Source of the DNA: an uncultured Clostridia bacterium
GTDB taxonomy: Bacteria > Bacillota > Clostridia > Christensenellales > Aristaeellaceae
Assembly (NCBI GenBank): GCA_934643825.1
Contig: CAKUCW010000027.1
Location: 1 to 38,957, forward strand
Length of the DNA stretch: 38,957 nt
Reading direction: 5' to 3'
Shown here in pieces: positions 32,835 through 38,957 of the stretch. The position numbers and the translations under genes are program-made. Within the stretch, counting starts at the first letter, position 1. Each line of letters opens with the position of its first letter. The notes under the pieces are model-generated. The model saw only the letters and a program-made list of their open reading frames with translations. It had not been told where the DNA came from and did not search any database.

Positions 32835-33215
32835 TGCAGGAAAAGCCTTATCATGTCGCCCGCGTGAGCAGAGTTGTCACGCTTTGCAATGCAGCAGTGG
32901 AAGTGAAAGCGGGCTCAGCCCACCTTTTGACGCGAGGAAGATTGCAAAGAAATCGCCCGCGTGAGCAGAACTATCATGTTTTGCGGATTGTGGCGGAAGT
33001 GAGAGTGGGCTCAGCCCCATTTTTAATGCTTGGAAGATTGCAAAGAAAGCGTCAGCGTGAGCAGAACTATCATGCTTTGCAATGCGGCGGCGGAAGTGAG
33101 AGTGGGCTCAGCCCACCTTTTGACACATGGATGATAGCAAAGAAATCGCCCGCGTGAGCAGAGCTATCATGTTTTGCGGACTGTGGCGGAAGTGAAAGTG
33201 GGCTCAGCCCACTGT
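32835..33215 (+). repeat. Family B repeat array, four tandem copies of about 97 bp
   Basis: Four units follow the terminator T-tract. The centre (CGCCCGCGTGAGCAGA or GCGTCAGCGTGAGCAGA) starts at 32857, 32954, about 33049 and 33147. Each unit ends in GYGGGC-TCA-GCCC and, except the last, a T-tract from which the next unit starts. In units 3 and 4 the hairpin is GTGGGC/GCCCAC where the copy at 15671 has GCGGGC/GCCCGC, a compensatory change. No open frame spans the array convincingly. Confidence 0.9.
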
Positions 33216-33326
33216 AAGGTATGGAATTCGGCATAACGGGGAACGCAAAGCGTATGACTTGCCAGACGTAGGCGGAAGAATTTCGAAAACCAAAAGCGCT
33301 CGCCATGGATGAGTTCCGGTGAAATC

Positions 33327-33364
33327 AACAAACCTCCCTGACGAAAATGTCGGGGAGGTTTGTT
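33327..33364. terminator. Strong hairpin, possible terminator
   Basis: AACAAACCTCCCTGAC and GTCGGGGAGGTTTGTT pair almost fully around GAAAAT. The core resembles the terminator at 32800-32834, suggesting duplication. The T-run is interrupted (TTTGTTGGTTTG). It could end minus-strand transcription from the glycosyltransferase gene or read-through from the left. The rest of 33216-33611 holds no gene. Confidence 0.55.
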
Positions 33365-33611
33365 GGTTTGTGGAAAACTGTGCGAAGACTGACCATGAGC
33401 GCGGACAGGCTCGGCAGCGCTTGCTCGGCGAAAAGACGCTTGAATCGGACTTTGCGAAAGGCGTGATCCGGCTTTCGCCCCAAATCAGCCTGTTGTGGGC
33501 GGTGATTGCAAGCGATGGAATGGCAAAAAACTGTGGATTCTGTGGATAAACTGCCGGGTTGTTCTTGAAACCATCTGTCGCTTGATTCGATTAGGAGAGT
33601 GGGGCGGCGCG

Positions 33612-34889
33612 TTATGCGCGTACGTCCTGAACAGAGGTATGCTGGATCGGCTTCCATTGAACATTGACGAACAGAGCGGCAATGGCGATGGGGATGTAGG
33701 TCAGCATGAACAGCGGGAAAAGCGGGAGATAAATCAGCTTTTTCAGCGTCGTTGCGCGGATGCGCTTCCATTCGGACAGGACGGTCAGCAAGCCGTAGAG
33801 CAGCATGAGCCCGTAGCTCCACGCGAGAATCTTCAGCATGGAACGCGTTGCATGACGGATCAAGAGGTGAGCGAGGAAGGACGGCAGGGAAATACAGGAC
33901 ACGAGGAAGTAGGCATCGACAACGAACGTAAGCAGCGTCAGGAAGATGCAGGGCATGACAGTCATCAGCATGTCATAACAGGAGAAGCGGCGCGAACCAG
34001 TGAAACAGCCGCGAAGTAGCGCCGGCACATAATGGAAATCGACCTGATAGAAGCCCTTTGCCCAACGCATGCGCTGCCGCCACGACTGGCGGAAGGTGAC
34101 GGGCTGCTCGTCATAGATGATGGCGTCGTCACAGTAGCCGATGCGCCAGCCTTTTGTGGCGCAGATGACGGAGAACTGGATGTCTTCCGTCAACAGATGA
34201 TAGGGCCAGCCGCCGTTTTCCTCGATGATGGCGGAGGAAAGGAGGAAGCCCGTTCCGGAAATGGCACAGTTGGTATTCAGCTGCATACGCGCATAATTGA
34301 GGAAGCGCGATTCGCGAAGGAACCAGATGGAGTAGCTGGCAGAGATCCAGCTGGAACCGAAGTTCTTGGAATTGCGGTAGCTGGTCAGCACATCATAACC
34401 CTGCGCAAAGGTGGCATCCATGGAAGAGATGAAGTGCGAATCGACGATGTTGTCTGCGTCAAAGACAAAATAGCCGTCGTAATAGGAGAAAGGATGGCAG
34501 GAACGGATGCGCCCGAGCAGATCGTTCAGCGCATAGCCCTTGCCCACTTGCAGCGTATTGAAGCGCTCGTAGGCGATCGCGCCTGCCGCCTGAGCTGCCT
34601 GATAGGTTCCGTCCGTGCAGTTATCCGCGAGGACGTAGATATCGACAAGCTCCGACGGATAATCCTGCGCTTTGAGGCTGGAGATGAGTTCGCCGATCAC
34701 ATGCTCTTCATTGCGGGCGCAGATGAGAACGGCATATCGGCGATGGGCGGCTTCGACAGAGCGGGGCAGAGAGCCCTGCGCCGACGGGCGGCGAACCAGA
34801 CCATAAAGCGTATAGTAGACCTGATACAGATAAATCAAAAAGAGCAGCAGTCCGACGGCTGCATTGACTGAATAACAGAATTGAAGCAT
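33612..34889 (-). CDS. Processive family 2 glycosyltransferase (membrane polysaccharide synthase type)
   Basis: The 425-residue membrane protein has one N-terminal hydrophobic segment (about 8-30), a cytoplasmic GT2 catalytic domain (52-280) and about three C-terminal membrane segments. Catalytic marks: VLICARNEE (54-62), LADNCTDGT with Asp89, the metal-binding DADN (144-147), SGTGFLLSS, TED (234-236) and QRMRW (272-276, the Q-x-x-R-W motif). This set is typical of synthases such as cellulose, hyaluronan or poly-GlcNAc synthases that build and export a polymer; the donor sugar is unknown. The start follows AAAGGA. It is monocistronic with its own promoter, and no export partner genes are adjacent. 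Confidence 0.9.
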   Translation of the reverse strand: MLQFCYSVNAAVGLLLFLIYLYQVYYTLYGLVRRPSAQGSLPRSVEAAHRRYAVLICARNEEHVIGELISSLKAQDYPSELVDIYVLADNCTDGTYQAAQAAGAIAYERFNTLQVGKGYALNDLLGRIRSCHPFSYYDGYFVFDADNIVDSHFISSMDATFAQGYDVLTSYRNSKNFGSSWISASYSIWFLRESRFLNYARMQLNTNCAISGTGFLLSSAIIEENGGWPYHLLTEDIQFSVICATKGWRIGYCDDAIIYDEQPVTFRQSWRQRMRWAKGFYQVDFHYVPALLRGCFTGSRRFSCYDMLMTVMPCIFLTLLTFVVDAYFLVSCISLPSFLAHLLIRHATRSMLKILAWSYGLMLLYGLLTVLSEWKRIRATTLKKLIYLPLFPLFMLTYIPIAIAALFVNVQWKPIQHTSVQDVRA

Positions 34890-34943
34890 GGCTTGTCCTT
34901 TCTCGTAGAGATGAACGCAAATGATATAAACATGAACGGAAAT

Positions 34944-34972
34944 AAAATACTCGCTTTTACGAAAAATGTCAA
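34944..34972 (-). promoter_or_regulatory. Promoter of the glycosyltransferase gene
   Basis: On the minus strand: TTGACA (perfect), a 17-nt spacer, TATTTT; about 55 nt before the start codon. Confidence 0.85.
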
Positions 34973-34989
34973 GTATATGGAGCAATTAG

Positions 34990-35020
34990 AAAGAAAAAGG
35001 CGGACGCGTGGATGCGTCCG
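34990..35020 (-). terminator. Intrinsic terminator of the L,D-transpeptidase gene
   Basis: On the minus strand CGGACGC-atccac-GCGTCCG is followed by CCTTTTTCTTT. It lies eight nt past the stop codon. Confidence 0.9.
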
Positions 35021-35028
35021 TCGGGTAT

Positions 35029-36408
35029 TTACTTCGTTTCGACAGGAACCTCGCTGCGATCCTTGTCATCAAAAATCAGAACCTTGACCTTCTTGTTTTT
35101 ATCCGTCATATCCCAAATCCACTTGGCGTTGATGCCGCCGTCGGAGGAGGCTTCGTGCGCGATGCAGATATTGCCGCGAGTCGCCTTTTCGCCGAGCTTG
35201 TCCTTCAGAATGGAGAAATCCGAACCCTTCTTTTTGGTTGCGGGGATTTCGGCGAGGCGGTAATTGCCGTTGATGCGGATGGAATAATTGCAGAAGCCGG
35301 TGCTGGCGTAAGGGGTGACGCCGTGACGCGTTACGGTGATGAATTCACCGGCGGGCGTTTCGCGGGAAAGCGACTGGCTGGTGGGCTTGCCGGTGGAAAC
35401 CGCGCAGGAGCCGACGCGCTCGCCGTCCTTGTAAACCGTCAGGGTTTGAGAAGCCTTATCGACGACGATGCCGTAAGAGGTGTTCGGATCGACCGTGCGC
35501 AGCTTTTTGCTGCTGATGTAGCCGCGAATGAACGCGCCATCCTCATTGCGGTACGCTTCAACGAGAGACCAGCCGTCGTCACGCTTGAGGATGACATTCA
35601 CGCCCTGACTCAGACCGGAAACGGAGCCGATGCTCTCGCGTCCCTTGAGCGGTGAATTATAGATGTAGACGGATTCATCTTCCTTGACATCGACAGCGGT
35701 CATTTTGCGGGTCAGCGCCGCCCAGATTTCCGCGTCGCTGGCGGAAGCATCCAGATTCCAATATCCGGCGTCCTCCTGAGGAACCGTATCGCTGACGCCG
35801 ACGCCGATCTCATAGCCTTCCTCGCCGATTGTGATCTCGGAAGATTCGGCATATTCCACTCGGCTTGCGGAAGAAGGCGTTGCATGCGAAGAGGGCTTTC
35901 CGGAGGAAGACGTTCCGCCGGAGCTGCTTTGACCGGAAGGCTTTTTGCCGGAGGGCTTCGCCGCGGAGGAAGAATCGTCGGTATCGTCCTCGGTGTCGTC
36001 ATCCGTGGCGTCGGTCTGCTGAGACAGCGGGGAAGCGATAGAGAAAGTACCGCTGACGCTGCCTGCGGATGCGCCAAACTGGTCGAGCAGTTCGCCGCTC
36101 ACCGTGTAGCTGCCGGCAGGCAGGGGAGTGCCGCTTTCATCAACGGCGGAAAAGACGAGCTGATTGTCCTTGGTGTGAATTTCTTCCATTTCAAACAGGC
36201 GAATCACCTCTGTGCCGGAGGCGTTGCTGAGCGTCATGTTCAGAAAGCCGGGTGTTGAAGAGGTAACCGTGAAAAAGCTGCGGGAACCGCTGGGGACGGC
36301 GTCTGCCGGCGCGGTCAGCGTGAGCGTGGTCGCAGCCAGCGCACCGGCAGCGTGACCGGACAGCACAGCACAGACAAGCAGCGCCGAAAGAGGACGAATG
36401 GACTTCAT
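35029..36408 (-). CDS. Exported L,D-transpeptidase (YkuD-type) with SH3 domain
   Basis: The 459-residue precursor has a signal peptide (MKSIRPL, hydrophobic core, AGALA before cleavage), an N-terminal beta-sandwich region (about 27-128), a low-complexity Ser/Asp/Gly linker (about 130-185), a bacterial SH3-like domain (about 245-305) and a YkuD catalytic domain (about 310-455) that cross-links peptidoglycan peptides. The usual S-H-G-C-x-R signature is replaced by TRGNICIAHEASSDGGIN, with Cys415 as the likely nucleophile and His418 close by. This is a variant active-site loop, so the reaction is inferred from the fold. The start follows AAAGGAG. Monocistronic, divergent from the nuclease gene. 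Confidence 0.85.
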   Translation of the reverse strand: MKSIRPLSALLVCAVLSGHAAGALAATTLTLTAPADAVPSGSRSFFTVTSSTPGFLNMTLSNASGTEVIRLFEMEEIHTKDNQLVFSAVDESGTPLPAGSYTVSGELLDQFGASAGSVSGTFSIASPLSQQTDATDDDTEDDTDDSSSAAKPSGKKPSGQSSSGGTSSSGKPSSHATPSSASRVEYAESSEITIGEEGYEIGVGVSDTVPQEDAGYWNLDASASDAEIWAALTRKMTAVDVKEDESVYIYNSPLKGRESIGSVSGLSQGVNVILKRDDGWSLVEAYRNEDGAFIRGYISSKKLRTVDPNTSYGIVVDKASQTLTVYKDGERVGSCAVSTGKPTSQSLSRETPAGEFITVTRHGVTPYASTGFCNYSIRINGNYRLAEIPATKKKGSDFSILKDKLGEKATRGNICIAHEASSDGGINAKWIWDMTDKNKKVKVLIFDDKDRSEVPVETK

Positions 36409-36482
36409 GAGATAAAGCTCCTTTCAATGCCGGGCGGAAAAACCGCACAAAGGCACAAACCAAACAGGATAATCTTTTTACC

Positions 36483-36511
36483 ATCATACCGCAAAACACG
36501 CGATGATGCAA
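36483..36511 (-). promoter_or_regulatory. Promoter of the L,D-transpeptidase gene
   Basis: On the minus strand: TTGCAT, a 17-nt spacer, TATGAT. Confidence 0.8.
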
Positions 36512-36536
36512 GAGAAAAGAACAATGGATTTGAGCC

Positions 36537-36565
36537 TTGCTCAGGTTTGCGGCGCGTGATACAAT
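36537..36565 (+). promoter_or_regulatory. Promoter of the nuclease-SNF2 operon
   Basis: TTGCTC, a 17-nt spacer and TACAAT, about 33 nt before the nuclease ATG. Confidence 0.7.
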
Positions 36566-36597
36566 GGAGAACATGATGAAAGAAGGGCGTGAGCGGC

Positions 36598-36969
36598 ATG
36601 CAGACGGAATTTGAACGGGTGAAAGCGGCGATTGAAACCATGCGCATCGGCGCGGCGGACACCGAAGAGGAGATTCATCTGCAGGCGGCACGGGCGTTTG
36701 AAAGCGCGGGACTTGATGCCAAACATGAGGTGCGGCTTGCGCCGCGATGCCGCATTGATTTCATGATCGGCACGACGGGCATAGAGATCAAGAAAAAGCG
36801 CCCGCAGAGGGGGACGCTGATCGCTCAGCTTGCCCGCTATGCGGCGTGCCCGCAGGTGGAACGGCTGATTGTGCTGGCGCCGAGAGGCGTTGATCTGCCG
36901 AATCAAATGGAGGCAAAGCCCGTGACCATGATGAGCCTTGAAAAACTTTGGGGGATATCGCTTCCGTGA
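36598..36969 (+). CDS. Small PD-(D/E)XK nuclease-fold protein
   Basis: The 123-residue protein shows a minimal PD-(D/E)XK core: Glu25 in the first helix (EEEIHLQAARAFESAG), Asp54 in CRIDFMIG, and Glu63-x-Lys65 in GIEIKKK, followed by a helix AQLARYAACPQ with the Gln/Tyr pattern common in this superfamily and a strand RLIVLAP. Nothing else is fused, so it is probably a DNA nuclease or repair subunit. The ATG is ten nt after AAGGG; an upstream in-frame GTG is too close to that site. Its stop codon overlaps the start of the SNF2 gene (TGATG), so the two proteins are almost certainly made together. The exact family is not recognised. Confidence 0.72.
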   Translation: MQTEFERVKAAIETMRIGAADTEEEIHLQAARAFESAGLDAKHEVRLAPRCRIDFMIGTTGIEIKKKRPQRGTLIAQLARYAACPQVERLIVLAPRGVDLPNQMEAKPVTMMSLEKLWGISLP

Positions 36970-38693
36970 TGATTGATGAAGAAAAACTGCCCGGATATTT
37001 GCAGGATGTGCCGCAGACGGGACATGTATATGGAACGCTTTCCTATAACCGCAGAAGCAAGTGCTGGACCATCAAGGGTGAACCCTGTGTGACGGAAATG
37101 GCGACGAGGCTTTTTCCGGGCAGCGAAAGGCGCAGAGGCGAGGCACGGTTTACGGCGAACCGGCGCATGATCGGCGATGTCAACTGGCTGATGATGCGCT
37201 ATCCGCTGGAGATTGCGCCGCGTGACCGCGAACTGTGGAAAAAAGCGCTGGCGCAGGCGCGGGAACATGTGCTTCTGCGTGCGCAGGCGGAGAAACTCCC
37301 ACGCAGAAGCACACCGCCGGAAGGAACGTTTGAGGGAGAACTTCGGGAATTTCAGAAAGAGGGGTTGTCCTTTCTGCTTGCCAATCCGCGGACACTGCTC
37401 GCGGACGAAATGGGCTTGGGCAAGACGGTTCAGGCGCTTGCCTGTCTGGCGGCGACGAAGGAGTTTCCGGCGCTGGTTGTTGTACCGCCGCATCTTCTGC
37501 GCAACTGGCAGACGGAAATCGCACGTTTTCTGCGTATAGAGGGTAAAGCGGCACGCGTCTGCGTATTGACGGGGCTGAAGCCCTATCAGCCGCCGGAAGC
37601 TGATGTCTATGTCATTCATTATCTGCTGCTGCGAGGTTGGAAACAGGTGTTGCCGCAGATGGGGTTCCGGATGGTAATCTTTGACGAGATACAGGAATTG
37701 CGTCATGGCGGAACGGAAAAGTACTCGGCGGCAAGTCTTCTGGCTGAGGGGTGCGAACGGGTAATCGGATTATCCGGCACGCCGATCTATAATAAAGGAT
37801 CGGAAATTTGGAATGTCGTCAATATTCTGGATTACCACTGCTTGGGCGACTGGGAGAGCTTCACGCGTGCGTGGTGTGATGGATACGGAAATCATCTGGT
37901 ACGCGATCCGGCGCTGCTGGGCGATCATCTCCGGAGAGAGGGATTGATTCTGCGCAGAACGAAGGAAGAAGTGCTGACGGAATTGCCGCCTAAACGCAGA
38001 CTCGTGCAGGAAATCGACTCGGATGATAAGGTGTATCGCGAGTTGATGCGCCCGGTGATGGATAAGCTGGGCAGTTTGCTGGCGCTGCATCCCGATGCGA
38101 AAGAACGAGCAATGCTCGAGGAACAGGTTGGGCGAGGGGAAAGGCAGGCAACAGGCGTGGCAAAGGCGCCGTTTGTCGCGGCTTTTGTGCGAGCGCTGGA
38201 GGATAGCGGGGAAAAAGTGCTGCTGTTTGCCCATCATCACGCGGTGATGGATATTTATAGAAAGGAACTTGCCGCATATCGCCCGGTTTTCATCACGGGG
38301 CGGGAAAGTACAGGGCAAAAGGAAGAGGCGGTTGCGCGGTTCATGGAAGGGAGAACGAACCTGTGCGTGATTTCCCTGCGTGCCGCTTCCGGACTGAATT
38401 TGCAGAGAGGCAGCTGCGTGGTTTTTGGCGAATTGGATTGGTCACCTGCCGTGCATAGTCAGGCAGAAGACCGCGCACATAGAATGGGGCAAAAGGATTC
38501 AATTCTGTGCTATTATCTCGTCGCGCCGCAGGGGTCGGATCGGGATATGCAGGATGCGCTGGGCTTGAAGGTCAGCCAGTTTGTTGCCCTGATGGGTGAT
38601 CAGACGCCTAAGCTGAGTAGTATTCAGGATGCGCAAAAGGCGGCTAAAGCACATATTGAATCCATGCTGAAACAATATGAAAAGAATGAATAG
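36969..38693 (+). CDS. SNF2-family DNA translocase/helicase-like ATPase
   Basis: The 574-residue protein has a SNF2 motor: motif I DEMGLGKT (146-153), Ia VVPPHLLRNW, II DEIQ (239-242), III LSGTP (268-272), motif V ASGLNLQ and motif VI QAEDRAHRMGQ (498-508). The N-terminal 110 residues, with GTLSYNRRSKCWTIKG, are a separate small domain reminiscent of accessory domains of SMARCAL1-like translocases, but I cannot assign it. SNF2 enzymes move along double-stranded DNA and remodel bound proteins or forks. Translation starts in the TGATG overlap with the nuclease gene. The pair could be a repair, defence or prophage-derived module. Family A repeat DNA follows directly. Confidence 0.9.
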   Translation: MIDEEKLPGYLQDVPQTGHVYGTLSYNRRSKCWTIKGEPCVTEMATRLFPGSERRRGEARFTANRRMIGDVNWLMMRYPLEIAPRDRELWKKALAQAREHVLLRAQAEKLPRRSTPPEGTFEGELREFQKEGLSFLLANPRTLLADEMGLGKTVQALACLAATKEFPALVVVPPHLLRNWQTEIARFLRIEGKAARVCVLTGLKPYQPPEADVYVIHYLLLRGWKQVLPQMGFRMVIFDEIQELRHGGTEKYSAASLLAEGCERVIGLSGTPIYNKGSEIWNVVNILDYHCLGDWESFTRAWCDGYGNHLVRDPALLGDHLRREGLILRRTKEEVLTELPPKRRLVQEIDSDDKVYRELMRPVMDKLGSLLALHPDAKERAMLEEQVGRGERQATGVAKAPFVAAFVRALEDSGEKVLLFAHHHAVMDIYRKELAAYRPVFITGRESTGQKEEAVARFMEGRTNLCVISLRAASGLNLQRGSCVVFGELDWSPAVHSQAEDRAHRMGQKDSILCYYLVAPQGSDRDMQDALGLKVSQFVALMGDQTPKLSSIQDAQKAAKAHIESMLKQYEKNE

Positions 38694-38711
38694 GCGATTC
38701 TCTGATTTCCT

Positions 38712-38957
38712 GCTTGACTTCCCCGCGAAGCGGAGAGAGGGTGCAGGGAACGAAGTTCCTTGCTGGGGTTTGGGGATTGTAGCCATGCGCCCGCTGTGCG
38801 GGGTTCAGCATGGCGGAAATCGGAAATCGCAAGGAGCGCTTGCGCGACTATGCGAGTTTCCCGGATCGAAGCCCCAAGCGGGTTTGGGCGGCAGCCCAAC
38901 GTAACCCCATTTCAGAGAAAGAGAAATGTAGTTTCAGCGCAGAATGCGAAGCATTCT
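38712..38957. repeat. Family A hairpin-mosaic repeat reaching the window end
   Basis: AGGGAAC-gaa-GTTCCTT, a GCCATGC...GCATGGC pair with an inner GCCCGC/GCGGG, CTGGGC-like GTTTGGGC-ggca-GCCCAAC and AGAATGC-gaa-GCATTCT, the last cut by the window edge. The GCCATGC block equals the one in the 193-bp tandem repeat at 7352-7925. No gene is seen. Confidence 0.8.

Noticed and set aside
32835..33215. CRISPR array
   Set aside because: The repeated unit is the whole 97 bp with no unique spacers between short direct repeats.
33369..33549. Chromosomal replication origin
   Set aside because: Only one perfect DnaA box, no AT-rich unwinding element and no dnaA, dnaN or other origin genes in the window.

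Overview
The window reads as a chromosomal segment of a moderately high-GC Gram-positive anaerobe, most likely a gut-type Clostridia (Eubacteriales/Christensenellales-like). The reasons are strong AGGAGG-type ribosome binding sites, TTGACA/TATAAT promoters with 17-nt spacers, BspA-type leucine-rich repeat proteins, DUF3783 and pseudo-receiver proteins, exported SH3/L,D-transpeptidase proteins without an outer-membrane signature, and an exported FMN-binding flavin reductase. No rRNA, tRNA, CRISPR array, integrase or complete insertion sequence is visible. I assign 28 protein genes.

Region 1 (1-6240) is a same-strand carbohydrate cluster: a variant NagB-like isomerase/deaminase, NagA deacetylase, a long class II aldolase, a divergent triose-phosphate-isomerase-like protein and a LarA-family protein. 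NagA and the aldolase look canonical. The NagB-like, TIM-like and LarA-like proteins each carry changes at family-defining positions, so the pathway may handle an unusual amino-sugar or sugar-acid phosphate. Region 2 (6241-14788) mixes housekeeping and accessory genes: a DUF2461 protein, UppP, a Dabb protein, a class-C-beta-lactamase-like hydrolase, a polysaccharide flippase, a DUF3783 protein and a metallo-beta-lactamase-fold protein with a degraded metal motif.

Region 3 (14789-18495) has an exported SH3 protein, an operon of a membrane SPFH protein plus a coiled-coil ribbon-helix-helix protein with a palindromic site at its transcription start, and a cytoplasmic LRR protein. Region 4 (18884-24558) holds peptidase T, an AEC permease, and dnaX overlapping an alpha-1,6-glucosidase gene by 8 nt. 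Region 5 (24559-32777) holds a MITE-like palindrome, a pseudo-receiver, a 1398-residue exported LRR protein, a small exported YbjN-like protein and an exported FAD/FMN reductase. Region 6 (32778-38957) has a tandem repeat array, a processive family 2 glycosyltransferase, an exported L,D-transpeptidase, and a coupled pair of a small PD-(D/E)XK nuclease and a SNF2 helicase.

Two families of intergenic repeats run through the window. Family A is a mosaic of short hairpins (at least eight loci) whose stems change sequence while staying paired. Family B is a unit of about 97 bp that starts directly after the T-tract of an intrinsic terminator at all four loci where it is seen, always in the sense of the upstream gene, and ends in its own terminator-like hairpin. 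Family B, the variant sugar cluster, the nuclease-SNF2 pair and the SPFH-RHH operon are the best candidates for undescribed biology. All assignments come from reading motifs; no database search was run.
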